Positions 47,307-55,431 are shown, counted from the first letter of the stretch. The stretch: DNA of 64,000 nt from Rhizobium indicum (GCF_005862305.2 NZ_CP054021.1:372001-436000), one strand, 5' to 3'. Program-made: numbers and translations. Notes: generated by a model not told the origin, from the sequence alone.

Positions 47307-48803
47307 ATGACAGAGAATTCCACAGTCGACGTGCTGATATCGGGCGGCGGGGCTGCCGGCCTGACGCTGGCAATCGAGCTGGCGCGGCGGGGCGTATCCT
47401 TCCGCCTGATCGAAAAATTGAACGACCCGTTCCGCGGTTCCCGCGGCAAGGGCATTCAGCCGCGGAGCCAGGAAGTGTTTGAGGATCTCGGCATTCTCGA
47501 CCGGATCGTCGCCCAAGGCGGCACCTATCCCCGGCAGCGGGAATATCGTGACGACGGCAGCGTCAGCGAATCTGACGCCGTGGTGGGTGGGGAGCCGACA
47601 CCGGCAGAGCCCTATCATCTTCCGCTGATGGTGCCGCAGTTCCTGACCGAAGGCGTGATGCGCGAGCGCCTGCTCGAACTTGGGCATCGCCCCGAATTTG
47701 GATGCGAACTGATCGGCTTCGAACAGGATGAGGCGGGCGTGACTGCTCGGCTTAAGGGCACATCCGGTGAAGAGGCCATCCGCGTGCGCTGGCTCGTCGG
47801 CGCCGATGGCGGCCGCAGCTTCGTGCGCCATGCGCTGGATATCGGCTTTCCCGGCAAGACGCTCGGCGTGCGCGCCATGGTCGCCGATGTCATTCTGATA
47901 GGGTTGGACCGAGAGGTATGGCATCGCTTCGGCGATGGCGACATGCAGCAGCAGATCGCCATTTGCCCACTCGCGGGGACGGATCTATTCCAGATCCAGG
48001 CACCCATCCCGCTCGAAGGCGAGGTCGACCTCTCCGCGGCAGGCTTGACTGTCCTGGTGAAGGAACGCACCGGCCGCGACGACATCGAGGTCCAATCAGT
48101 CTCCTGGGCGTCAGCCTTCCATATGAACGCCCGGCTTGCCGATCGCTACCGGCTCGGCCGCGTGTTCCTGGTCGGCGATGCCGCCCATACGCATCCGCCG
48201 ACCGGCGGACAGGGTCTGAATACCAGCGTTCAGGACGCCTATAATCTCGGATGGAAACTGGCTGCGGCAACTGCCGGTGCTCCTGACGCACTGCTCAACA
48301 GCTATGAGGAAGAGCGCCGCCCGGTCGCCGCCGCCGTGCTCGGTCTGGCGACCAATCTTCTCGACGCCATGAAGCGAGGCGATATGCGGCGCGGCCGCGA
48401 TGTGCATCAACTCGATATCGGCTATCCCTCCTCCTCCTTCGCGCTGGAAAAGCCGGAGCGGAACGCCGGCCTGCTTGCGGGCGACCGTGCGCCCGATGCG
48501 CCGCTCAAAGGTGTCACCGGCCAGCCGACGCGTCTGTTCGAACTGTTCAGGGGGCCGCACTGGACGCTGCTGGGCTACGAGGCCGAGCAAGCCGCCGTGC
48601 CGCCGCGCCCGGGCCTGCATATCCACAGGATCGGCGAGCGCGGAGATGTCATCGACGAAGGCCGGCATTTCCATGATGCCTACGGTCTGGAATCGGGCGA
48701 CTGGGTGCTCGTGCGTCCGGACGGTTACGTGGGCGCTATCATTGCGTCTGCTCACGCCTGGGCTCTGGAAGCCTATCTCGCAAATGTCGGCCTTGCTGCG
48801 TAA
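47307..48803 (+). CDS. FAD-dependent aromatic monooxygenase
   Basis: A 498-residue flavoprotein hydroxylase of the PHBH/PobA-like group. The Rossmann motif is 'VLISGGGAAGLTLAIELARR'. The DG motif 'VGADGGRSFVRHAL' follows, then the FAD ribityl motif 'RVFLVGDAAHTHPPTGGQGLN', the classic GD signature. A C-terminal thioredoxin-like domain (about residues 400-497) is typical of phenol- and polyketide-type hydroxylases. ATG at 47307 follows GGAGAG; ATG 47295 is an in-frame alternative. It diverges from the MarR gene that probably controls it. It resembles the second monooxygenase at 53435, sharing all motifs. The substrate is unknown. Confidence 0.93.
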   Translation: MTENSTVDVLISGGGAAGLTLAIELARRGVSFRLIEKLNDPFRGSRGKGIQPRSQEVFEDLGILDRIVAQGGTYPRQREYRDDGSVSESDAVVGGEPTPAEPYHLPLMVPQFLTEGVMRERLLELGHRPEFGCELIGFEQDEAGVTARLKGTSGEEAIRVRWLVGADGGRSFVRHALDIGFPGKTLGVRAMVADVILIGLDREVWHRFGDGDMQQQIAICPLAGTDLFQIQAPIPLEGEVDLSAAGLTVLVKERTGRDDIEVQSVSWASAFHMNARLADRYRLGRVFLVGDAAHTHPPTGGQGLNTSVQDAYNLGWKLAAATAGAPDALLNSYEEERRPVAAAVLGLATNLLDAMKRGDMRRGRDVHQLDIGYPSSSFALEKPERNAGLLAGDRAPDAPLKGVTGQPTRLFELFRGPHWTLLGYEAEQAAVPPRPGLHIHRIGERGDVIDEGRHFHDAYGLESGDWVLVRPDGYVGAIIASAHAWALEAYLANVGLAA

Positions 48804-48976
48804 GCGGCAACTCAAAGCGCCACGGTCTCGGCGCGTCTGAAAACAGGTGTGCCGTAGCCAATCGCCACGCCGAGTAGCGCGCTTTCGTTTGCTAGCCGCC
48901 GCACAAGGCCCAAGAGAGCCTCATCCTGAGGAGCGTTGGAGGATGCCGCACCATAGACCAAGCGGCATCGAATCTT

Positions 48977-49243
48977 TCAGAGAGCATCCCGCTCGTATCG
49001 CGGCGCCCATCCGCGGGCCATCCCGCGGCTCATCACGCTTTCCGCCAGCGCCAATTGCTGGCGGAGATGTTTGCAGTCATCGAGCAGCGAGCGTATCGCC
49101 GCCTTGGCATTGTCGTCATGCCAGGCAAGCACGGCTTCGACTTCCCAGGCTTGATCGGGCCAGGTTTGGTCCGGCCAGGCTTGACCAGGTCCAGTTTGTT
49201 CGGGGCGTGCCCGATGGGGTTCCAAGGTTTTTGCCGGCTGCAT
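48977..49243 (-). CDS. Small protein with pentapeptide repeats, second gene of SOS-box-linked pair
   Basis: An 88-residue protein. Its first part has pentapeptide repeats (GQAWP, DQTWP, DQAWE) encoded by a 15-base DNA repeat. The second part 'EVEAVLAWHDDNAKAAIRSL' continues into 'LDDCKHLRQQLALAESVMS', predicted helical, and ends 'GMARGWAPRYERDAL'. I recognise the helical part as conserved-looking rhizobial sequence but cannot name a family. The start ATG overlaps the stop of the preceding tiny gene as TGATG, so translation is coupled. The pair stands downstream of a GAAC-N7-GAAC sequence. Confidence 0.65.
   Translation of the reverse strand: MQPAKTLEPHRARPEQTGPGQAWPDQTWPDQAWEVEAVLAWHDDNAKAAIRSLLDDCKHLRQQLALAESVMSRGMARGWAPRYERDAL
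49145..49204. repeat. Tandem repeat, 15 bases x 4, inside small protein gene
   Basis: Four imperfect 15-base units (CCAGGCTTGATCGGG, CCAGGTTTGGTCCGG, CCAGGCTTGACCAGG, TCCAGTTTGTTCGGG) encode five-residue repeats in the minus-strand small protein. Because the unit is a multiple of three, copy-number change would keep the frame. Confidence 0.8.
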
Positions 49244-49413
49244 CAGTTCAGCGCCAATGGCAATTGAACCGGCCGCGGCAAGGGCGGCAGCGGCCGGCTG
49301 AGTTCGACCTTTCTCTGCCAGGCGGCACGTCGCTGTTGATCTCGCTCGCGGGCTGCGCGGGACGCTTCGACAAGCGCGAGGGCGTTGGCGATCACCTGTT
49401 CCGTATGCGTCAT
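49243..49413 (-). CDS. 56-residue protein, first gene of SOS-box-linked pair
   Basis: A small basic helical protein (MTHTEQVIANALALVEASRA to the C terminus 'LPPLPRPVQLPLALN', Pro-rich). I choose ATG at 49413 because GGAG lies 6 bases upstream; other in-frame starts at 49419 and 49425 (TTG) have worse spacing. Its stop overlaps the start of the next gene. A GTTC-N7-GTTC direct repeat (49427-49441) lies 14 bases before the start codon. The function is unknown; DNA-damage induction is inferred from the box. Confidence 0.6.
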   Translation of the reverse strand: MTHTEQVIANALALVEASRAARERDQQRRAAWQRKVELSRPLPPLPRPVQLPLALN

Positions 49414-49426
49414 GATCATCTCCAAT

Positions 49427-49452
49427 GTTCCTGTTTTGTTCTAAGTTAGAAC
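49427..49452. promoter_or_regulatory. LexA (SOS) box-like direct repeat with extra half site
   Basis: GTTCCTGTTTTGTTC on the + strand (GAACAAAACAGGAAC toward the genes) is an exact GAAC-N7-GAAC direct repeat, the LexA recognition form known for alphaproteobacteria. Seven bases further is a third half site GAAC in inverted orientation (49449-49452). It is just upstream of the two small coupled genes. Confidence 0.65.
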
Positions 49453-49520
49453 TTCGGCAGGAAAAGTCAAGCGTCGGGACGATCTGGCTTTGAGGATAGG
49501 TGGGGAAGCGCGGAGCGTAT

Positions 49521-49814
49521 TCAGTCCGCCGCTTCTATGACGGCAATGCCGGCCTCCTGTGCCGCCCTGATGAAGGCGGCCCGCACGTGTTCCGGTGGGA
49601 GATCGCCGATAATCGCATCCAGGCACGACTTGACGGCCTCGAAATACTCTTCGCCGTCGTCTACCGGCCAGTCGCGCAGGAGCGTGCGCGCGGCGTCCCA
49701 CACAGAGTTAATAACGGCATAATGGCCGAGCCCCATTGAGGCCAAGCCAACCGGTCGAAAATGTGCCGTCTGTCTCACTTTGCTACAGCTTTTCCCAATT
49801 TCGGTGGAGCTCAT
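49521..49814 (-). CDS. DUF982 domain-containing protein
   Basis: A 97-residue protein with the DUF982 pattern: 'VINSVWDAARTLLRDWPVDD' then 'EEYFEAVKSCLDAIIGDLPP' and 'VRAAFIRAAQEAGIAVIEAA'. The family is widespread in rhizobia, with no known activity. I use ATG at 49814 (MSSTEIG) because the domain starts upstream of the next Met (49736). It stands alone. A related but diverged member lies at 51339. Confidence 0.8.
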   Translation of the reverse strand: MSSTEIGKSCSKVRQTAHFRPVGLASMGLGHYAVINSVWDAARTLLRDWPVDDGEEYFEAVKSCLDAIIGDLPPEHVRAAFIRAAQEAGIAVIEAAD

Positions 49815-49880
49815 GGAATACGATGCAATTTGCGTGCCGTTGGCAAGCCGCCTACCGGCCGAAGCGTGGCTTTTGATCAT

Positions 49881-49930
49881 AGAACAGGATGATTTTAGAC
49901 TAGGTCGGCCTAAAATCTGAATCCTGTTCT
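49881..49930. repeat. Palindromic intergenic repeat, 'gaacaggat...atcctgttc' type
   Basis: A 50-base hairpin with outer arms AGAACAGGAT/ATCCTGTTCT and inner arms ATTTTAG/CTAAAAT. This sequence is familiar as a dispersed rhizobial palindrome. It lies next to the repeat at 49944 in the 500-base gap 49815-50326, which otherwise contains no supported gene. Confidence 0.8.
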
Positions 49931-49943
49931 ACATTATATAGTT

Positions 49944-49992
49944 AGAGCATGACGTCGCCCGAAAACCGCTCACACTTTCGGCATCATGCTCT
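49944..49992. repeat. Palindromic intergenic repeat (copy 2 of 2)
   Basis: A 49-base element nearly identical to 17597-17645 (arms AGAGCATGA.../...CATCATGCTCT; differences include one substitution in the left arm and one base in the centre). It follows directly after the repeat at 49881. Confidence 0.8.
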
Positions 49993-50326
49993 CGTCAATC
50001 ATGGCCGTCACAGACGTGTTTCTCCATCCCTCCCGGATCCGGCAACAGCCGCGCTTGAGAACATGGAACGCCTGAAGACCCCGACAGCTCCCCCGACCAG
50101 TCATTAAGCGACTGATTATGGTAAATATCGGGCTTACATCCCACGTCCGCTGATTAAAACTCAGTCTTTCCTTTTATACTCTATAATGATTACAGCAACT
50201 CATATGCATTGCTGGAAGCAAGAACCTCTCTAATCACTCATGGATTGTGCCAGAGGTGGACGGAGTTTCATCCGGGTCGTACAATGCGATTTATCCTGCA
50301 CGCGCCGGATCTGGGAGGAGCGCGCG

Positions 50327-51154
50327 ATGCCTATTTTCATGGATCGACACTTTCTTGAAGGAACGTCAGCGGCTGACGTTGCTCAGGCACATCGCATGGA
50401 TCTCGATATCCAGGACAAGTACGGCGTCAAGTTCCTGACCTACTGGTTCGATCAGCGGCGCGGGACCGCCTTTTGCCTCGTGGATGCGCCGGATGCCGAA
50501 ACTGCGCAATGTGTGCATCGCGAGGCGCACGGCTTCGTCGCCGGCGAGATCGTCGAGGTCGCCTTGTCAGCGGTCGAGGCTTTTCTTGGCCGAATCCATG
50601 ACCCTGAGCCGGCGCCCGGCCAATCCTCCGCTCAGGTGGATCCCGGCCACCGGGCAATCCTCTTTACCGATATCGTCGGATCGACAGCGATGACATCGCG
50701 CCTCGGCGACCGGATTGCGACCGAAATGGTCCGAGCCCATGACTCTATCGTGCGCCGATGCCTCAGCCAGAATTCAGGTCGGGAGGTGAAACACACCGGC
50801 GACGGCATCATGGCCGCCTTCGCCGCGACAACGGCAGCCGTCGAATGCGCCATGGCGATCCAGCGGGAATTCGAGCGTTACAACGGCGGAAACACCGAGC
50901 CTATCCATATCCGCATCGGACTGGACTGCGGCGAGCCGGTCGAGGACAGCAACGACCTCTTCGGCTCGACCGTGCAACTTGCCGCGCGACTATGCTCGGC
51001 AGCCTCCAGCGACCAGATCCTCGTCTCGGAGAATATTTTTCGGGAGTACGGCGCCGCCGATCTCTTCGCTCACGCAACGCGCCGACGGTTCAAGGGGTTC
51101 TCGAAGCCCATGCTGGTCTTCCGATGCGACTGGGCCAATGCCGGCGTAAACTAG
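50327..51154 (+). CDS. DUF4242 - class III nucleotidyl cyclase fusion
   Basis: A 275-residue cytoplasmic protein. Residues 1-82 fit DUF4242 ('MPIFMDRHFLEGTSAADVAQ', 'RGTAFCLVDAPDAETAQCVH'), a domain often metal-binding. Residues 107-272 are a class III cyclase catalytic domain: 'ILFTDIVGSTAMTSRLGD' (metal Asp115), 'VKHTGDGIMAAF' (Lys155, metal Asp159) and 'SNDLFGSTVQLAARL' (Asp210, Arg221). The usual transition-state Asn in 'VNxAARL' is Gln217 here. ATP is the likely substrate from the Lys/Asp pair. GGGAGGAG precedes the ATG at 50327. It is monocistronic. Confidence 0.9.
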   Translation: MPIFMDRHFLEGTSAADVAQAHRMDLDIQDKYGVKFLTYWFDQRRGTAFCLVDAPDAETAQCVHREAHGFVAGEIVEVALSAVEAFLGRIHDPEPAPGQSSAQVDPGHRAILFTDIVGSTAMTSRLGDRIATEMVRAHDSIVRRCLSQNSGREVKHTGDGIMAAFAATTAAVECAMAIQREFERYNGGNTEPIHIRIGLDCGEPVEDSNDLFGSTVQLAARLCSAASSDQILVSENIFREYGAADLFAHATRRRFKGFSKPMLVFRCDWANAGVN

Positions 51155-51338
51155 GATCTGTTGGATCCGACACCCACCAAACTGCCGGCTGCCTCCTGGC
51201 AGGGCTTGCCGCGGCGCTTTGTGGCCAAGAAATAGGCGATCATACGATCTGTTGATATGGAAACCAGAACGCGCCGCAACTGATGTGACGGCGCGCCCTC
51301 CCTGCCATGCAGACAGCCCCCAACAGGCCTATATCTGA

Positions 51339-51629
51339 CTAAGCATTACCAATTTGATGGTTCATCGGTCCGTCGAATTTGGGGCCACCCTCGACCTTCG
51401 CAAGGACGCCAGCCATGTTCAGGAACCGCCGGAAATTCTCGCGCGCAGCGCTCAGCGGGAAACGCCCGTTGGCCGCATCTCTGCACGCCTTCAACAGCGT
51501 GTCATATGCCAAACCCCGTTTGTCCTCCGGCCACCCGTCCAGAACATCGAAGATTTCATCGAGGCACGTGACCTCATCGATGATATGTTGACGATGAAGC
51601 AGAATCGGATCGAACCGAGTTGACGACAT
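51339..51629 (-). CDS. DUF982-like small protein
   Basis: A 96-residue protein with a ribosome site GGGAGGATACT. The body 'IIDEVTCLDEIFDVLDGWPE', 'AYDTLLKACRDAANGRFPLS' and 'AARENFRRFLNMAGVL' follows the DUF982 pattern (a helical domain with the 'GWP/DWP' turn). The role is unknown. It is divergent from the small lipoprotein-like gene across an AT-rich 317-base region. Confidence 0.75.
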   Translation of the reverse strand: MSSTRFDPILLHRQHIIDEVTCLDEIFDVLDGWPEDKRGLAYDTLLKACRDAANGRFPLSAARENFRRFLNMAGVLAKVEGGPKFDGPMNHQIGNA

Positions 51630-51946
51630 AGTATCCTCCCATTTATATTACTTTTTTATGGTGTAATTTTACTCAAAAACCACAATCTATTCAAGTCGAA
51701 ATCGCGTCCGCTTGACTATTAACGTCGTGAAACTACTTCCATAACGACAGAATAGCCCGACCAGGCTAGACTTACGTGACTTTAATCATCGACTGAGGCG
51801 CGACGCATCACGATTATAGATTGATTGATCAATCGTGCGAATGTTTCGGCTCAGGTGAGCGTGATCTAGCGGGCCAGAAGTTTTCGTATAGGCTCGCGTT
51901 GGCATGGTAGATTGCGACCATGACAAGCTTATGAGGAGACGTTCAG
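51630..51946. promoter_or_regulatory. AT-rich divergent region with a 12-base palindrome
   Basis: No gene is supported. GATTGATCAATC (51823-51834) is a perfect palindrome and could be a regulator site. The region is visibly more AT-rich than its surroundings, as expected for promoters of the genes on both sides; specific -35/-10 boxes are not clear. Confidence 0.35.
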
Positions 51947-52126
51947 ATGAACCGATTTTTTCCATTGGTAGCGGGAGTGCTGATCGGTGTGTCCGCGTTC
52001 ACGTCTTCCTGCACGTCGCCTGCAAGGCAGGATCACCAGGACTTTCAATATCAGCGGAATACATCGGTAAACCCGGCATGTGCGGATGGGTTCAGACCCA
52101 GCAATGCTCGCTCGTGCAGCTATTGA
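51947..52126 (+). CDS. Small exported or lipoprotein-like protein
   Basis: A 59-residue protein too short for many gene finders. It is preceded by GAGGAGAC. A hydrophobic leader (MNRFFPLVAGVLIGVSAFTS) ends at SCTSP; the Cys could be lipidated, though TSSC is a poor lipobox. The mature part 'NPACADGFRPSNARSCSY' has two more Cys that could form a disulphide. It precedes a 24-residue membrane peptide by 126 bases. The function is unknown. Confidence 0.65.
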   Translation: MNRFFPLVAGVLIGVSAFTSSCTSPARQDHQDFQYQRNTSVNPACADGFRPSNARSCSY

Positions 52127-52252
52127 AAGGCATAGAGCCGGAAATTGGGCGGCACGCTACAGCAATTGGACCGGTTGGGAACTCCAAGCCCTGCCTCACC
52201 GTTAAGTGATCGGGTCACAACGGCCCGACACTCAACAGGAGAACGGTTTCCC

Positions 52253-52327
52253 ATGAACAATTTGATCTGGCTTGTCGGCGCTGTCGTTATCGTGCTCGCG
52301 ATTTTGAGTTTCTTCGGCTTCCGCTGA
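52253..52327 (+). CDS. 24-residue single-helix membrane peptide
   Basis: Encodes MNNLIWLVGAVVIVLAILSF ending FGFR, one hydrophobic helix with a positively charged C terminus. The ribosome site AGGAGAACGG lies upstream with somewhat long spacing. Short peptides of this form ('NNLIWLVGAVVIVLAIL...FFGFR') look familiar as conserved hypotheticals in rhizobia, from memory. The function is unknown. Confidence 0.6.
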   Translation: MNNLIWLVGAVVIVLAILSFFGFR

Positions 52328-52678
52328 TTACAGACGTTGCTTAAGTAAAGTGCGGCGGCTCAACCGCGCCTTCTCCTGCCGGCGATCAGAGGGACGATGA
52401 AATCCTCTGCGCCGATGGATCCATAGGGATTGAGAGCGCTCGTCCTACTTGGCGGGGCTGGGCTGACATTTGCACGTCGAGCGGCGTTTTGCCGAGTGCT
52501 GCCGCAATGTCTTTCGCCAGATTACTCAAAGCGTCGGGCTCGAATCGAGACTACCGCCGCTTCTTCGACTATCCGCAGAATGGCGTGTGATCAGCGCAAA
52601 AAGTGGATGATCACCCCCTCGGTCTTCCTTTACAGTCAGCCGTTTCGACCTCTCAAGGCAGATGGTAAAGGACAATCG
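52328..52678. other. Gene-free stretch with a tRNA-Lys-like fragment
   Basis: An open frame continues through most of this 351-base stretch into the following gene but lacks coding character. At 52530-52553 the sequence AGCGTCGGGCTCGAATCGAG resembles the T-arm side of the tRNA-Lys gene at 57610 (AGCGTCGGGGTTCGAACCCG), in the same orientation. This may be chance. Confidence 0.3.
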
Positions 52679-53416
52679 ATGGCTGGTCTTGTGGGTCCGG
52701 ATGAAGCGGCTCAATCGGAAAAGCAGACTGCAAAAGGCGATCGGCCGGAGGGCTTGGCGCGGGATGTTACAGCCATCAAGATCGTCGACTGTCTGCTCGG
52801 TTACAAAGCCGTCCAGCGCCGCATGCGGGCCAGCCGTTGGAACCATTTCCGCGGCCGGATGCGCGAGATCGAAAAATTGATCAGGCATCGCCATGGAGAC
52901 ATCGTGCCCGAGGCCGATGACGCATTGATTTACGTCGAGGTGATCGCCGGCCTCGCCCTTGTCGAATTCAAGGAAGAGTTTGTTGAGGTGGTCCTCGGCT
53001 GGGCGGCGCGATGGCTTCCCTGGGCTGGGAAAGCCGACATAGAGGACGTCATCTACGAGCGGACAAAGGTGCGCTTTTCCGACTTGTCCGCCGACGCCCT
53101 CGGCCATGCTCTGCACTTAAGCTACGCAGAACGGAGCGCCCTCGATATCCGCACAATCGGTGCATTCGATGTGCCGAAACGGAAGAGAGCAAAACTTCAA
53201 AAGGAAAAGCGGCGGCAGCGGGACCGAAGCCGAAAAGAGGAGCAGCGCCGTGCCGACGGCGCGCTTTCCAGAGCCGATTATCTCGCCAATTCTTTCAGCC
53301 AAGTGCGCCCCTGGGAGGCTTTCGGCATCAGCCGCCGGACATGGGAACGCCGCGGCAAACCGATGCCGGATGCCGCGACGATATCGGATTGCGCTCTGAT
53401 CTCGCTCGCCGCTTAG
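52679..53416 (+). CDS. Hypothetical protein with C-terminal HTH-like motif, mobile-element flavour
   Basis: A 245-residue protein of unrecognised family. The start at 52679 follows AAAGGA; a longer frame from 52430 has poor coding character. The C-terminal part is very basic (residues about 150-190, many Lys and Arg) and ends in 'SFSQVRPWEAFGISRRTWER', which resembles the helix-turn-helix found in phage- or plasmid-related proteins ('PWE.LGISRRTWYRRG'). No integrase or phage gene is near. It is convergent with the FAD monooxygenase gene. A DNA-binding role is inferred. Confidence 0.7.
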   Translation: MAGLVGPDEAAQSEKQTAKGDRPEGLARDVTAIKIVDCLLGYKAVQRRMRASRWNHFRGRMREIEKLIRHRHGDIVPEADDALIYVEVIAGLALVEFKEEFVEVVLGWAARWLPWAGKADIEDVIYERTKVRFSDLSADALGHALHLSYAERSALDIRTIGAFDVPKRKRAKLQKEKRRQRDRSRKEEQRRADGALSRADYLANSFSQVRPWEAFGISRRTWERRGKPMPDAATISDCALISLAA

Positions 53417-53434
53417 TCAGCGCTTTTTCGGTGT

Positions 53435-54928
53435 TTAGCCGAGTGGACCGAACCAGCTATTCATCGCCTCTTGCAAACCATCCTGCATCCTGTCACCCAC
53501 CCAGGCCACATATCCGTCGGGCCGGATCAACACTGCCGTTGGCGCGGAGACCAAGCCCAGCGCCGGCAGTTCCCAGGCGCCGTCATATCCGGCGTCGACC
53601 AACTTGATGCGGTCCGACCACGGCCCGATGTCGAAGCTGCCGGGCGGGCCGAGGTTCAAGAACACGGGCCGCGCATCCTGGAGCAGCGTAAAGAGAGGCA
53701 GAGGACCATCAGGCGTGGTGAGATCGAGGTCAGGCATGCGGCGGCCGAGCAGCGGATGCCCCTCGCCGAACTCGTAATGGATCGCCAATCCGGACATTTC
53801 GGCAGCGATCCGTTTGCGCGGCTCCTCCATGCCAAGCAGCTCCGTTACCACGTCACGCAAGGCTTCGGTGCGATCGTCGGTCCGCTGCAACGCCACCTGC
53901 GCCATTGTCATGCGCAACACGCGGGCAGCAACCGGATGCCGCTCGGCATGATAGGTGTCGAGCAAGGCGTCAGGCGACGTGCCTTTCACCACCTGGGCCA
54001 ATTTCCAACCGACATTGACGGCATCCTGCACACCGGTATTCAGGCCTTGCCCGCCGACCGGAGAATGCACATGGGCGGCATCGCCGGCGAGGAGTACCCG
54101 GCCCTTGCGGTAGGCCGTCGCCTGCCTGGACATGTCGGTGAACCTGGAAATCCAGTTGACACGATGGAGTCCGTAATCCGTTCCGAAGGCGGCAATGAGC
54201 GCTTCCTTGAGATCTCCGAGCGTCGGCTCGCTCGTCGCGCCGGCATTCTTCTCGGGCACCATCAGGCCGATCGGACCTTCTTTGGCAAAGACGATCTTGC
54301 CGTCTTGGATTTCGTACTCCTCTCTGCCGAAGGCATAGATACCAAGGGCGGTGCGATGGATGCCCAACGGCGGCTCCTCTTCCATCTCTACTTCGGCCAG
54401 AATGTTGCCGGTCGTCGGATCCCATCCTTCAAACTCGATGCCGGCAGCCTTGCGAACCAGACTGCGGCCTCCATCGCAGCCGACGAGATAGCCTGCCCTG
54501 AGCAACGCGGCATCGGAGAGTTCAATGGTGACGCCGGTATCGTCCTGCGTGAAACCCGTTACCTCGAGGCCGCGATAGATCGGCACCGCCAGCTCGCTGA
54601 CCCAGCCGGCCAGAATGCGCTCGATATGCTTCTGCCGCAGCGCCAGCCCGTAATTGTGCCGGGTCGGAAAATCGCTGATATCCAGACGCGTGACCGCAAA
54701 CCCCGTGACCTGGGCTACCTGCCCTTCCGCGAGGAACCGGTCGACGATGCCGCGCTGATCGAGAACCTCGAGCGTGCGCGCACTCAGACCGCCGGCACGC
54801 GTACCGGCAAGCCCCTGGTCAGGGCGGCGCTCGACAATGACGACGTCGACGCCCGCCAAGGCCAGCTCGCCTGCCAGCATCAGGCCTGTCGGCCCTGCCC
54901 CTGATATCACGACTTCATGTTCCCTCAT
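53435..54928 (-). CDS. FAD-dependent aromatic monooxygenase (second)
   Basis: A 497-residue flavoprotein hydroxylase, rifampicin/pentachlorophenol monooxygenase-like. The FAD motifs are 'VVISGAGPTGLMLAGELALA', DG motif 'VGCDGGRSLVRKAAGI' and GD motif 'RVLLAGDAAHVHSPVGGQGLN', followed by a thioredoxin-like C-terminal domain ('DARPVFLNLGPPGSFD'). ATG at 54928 follows GGGGAG. It is related to the monooxygenase at 47307 but has no adjacent regulator gene. Its substrate, and any role in drug or aromatic-compound modification, cannot be stated. Confidence 0.92.
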   Translation of the reverse strand: MREHEVVISGAGPTGLMLAGELALAGVDVVIVERRPDQGLAGTRAGGLSARTLEVLDQRGIVDRFLAEGQVAQVTGFAVTRLDISDFPTRHNYGLALRQKHIERILAGWVSELAVPIYRGLEVTGFTQDDTGVTIELSDAALLRAGYLVGCDGGRSLVRKAAGIEFEGWDPTTGNILAEVEMEEEPPLGIHRTALGIYAFGREEYEIQDGKIVFAKEGPIGLMVPEKNAGATSEPTLGDLKEALIAAFGTDYGLHRVNWISRFTDMSRQATAYRKGRVLLAGDAAHVHSPVGGQGLNTGVQDAVNVGWKLAQVVKGTSPDALLDTYHAERHPVAARVLRMTMAQVALQRTDDRTEALRDVVTELLGMEEPRKRIAAEMSGLAIHYEFGEGHPLLGRRMPDLDLTTPDGPLPLFTLLQDARPVFLNLGPPGSFDIGPWSDRIKLVDAGYDGAWELPALGLVSAPTAVLIRPDGYVAWVGDRMQDGLQEAMNSWFGPLG

Positions 54929-55260
54929 CCGCAAACTCCCCTGTTCCGACGCACTCTTTCAGGATTCCAGACAGAGCTGGCCCCCACTGCTTCTCCCCAA
55001 TGTCATCGCTTCTGCGCAGATGCCGATTTTCTCTGTCGCAGGTTGTTCCTCCTATAATAAGAGTTCCATACTGGTTGGAAGGACTTGCGACAGGATGTCG
55101 GGCTTGCTCTCCAAAGCCCTATTGGCTGCCACTTGCGGGTCTCTTGCTGAGGAGCCCAAGCGTTTCAATACGACCTAACCGGGTGGGCGCTGGATGCGGC
55201 AGGCGCCGTCCGTGGTCGTTGCTCTCGAAGCGGATCAATCAATCCTCGGAAAGAGGTATC
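54929..55260. other. Gene-free stretch
   Basis: No supported gene. A 27-codon frame at 55095 (MSGLLSKALL...) lacks a good ribosome site and coding support. The region separates the FAD monooxygenase start from a small membrane protein gene that ends at 55261, so it carries the monooxygenase promoter, which I could not define. Confidence 0.4.
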
Positions 55261-55431
55261 TTACTGCGGAGCCGGAGCTTTTTGCGGAATCGTCTCGGCC
55301 GCCGGTCGCTCGGACGGATCGGCGGGATGGCCATAGATCGTGTAGGCGGCGCCTGCCAGCACCCCCAGGACGAGAAGAGCGAGCACGTACAACATCATTC
55401 CGCGGATGGCTGTCTTCGGTGTCTTATCCAT
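55261..55431 (-). CDS. Small membrane protein
   Basis: A 56-residue protein starting MDKTPKTAIRGM at 55431 with GGAG upstream; a longer start at 55467 adds residues without a ribosome site. One helix ('MLYVLALLVLGVLAGAAYTI') is followed by a Pro-rich tail 'YGHPADPSERPAAETIPQKA'. It resembles short conserved rhizobial membrane proteins. It is divergent from another small membrane protein gene at 55578. Confidence 0.7.
   Translation of the reverse strand: MDKTPKTAIRGMMLYVLALLVLGVLAGAAYTIYGHPADPSERPAAETIPQKAPAPQ

Noticed and set aside
50182..50187. TATAAT as promoter of the cyclase gene
   Set aside because: A clear -35 element at the right distance is missing, and it is 140 bases upstream of the start codon.
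52430..52678. N-terminal extension of the HTH-like hypothetical protein
   Set aside because: The extension lacks coding character and a ribosome site; the ATG at 52679 has one.
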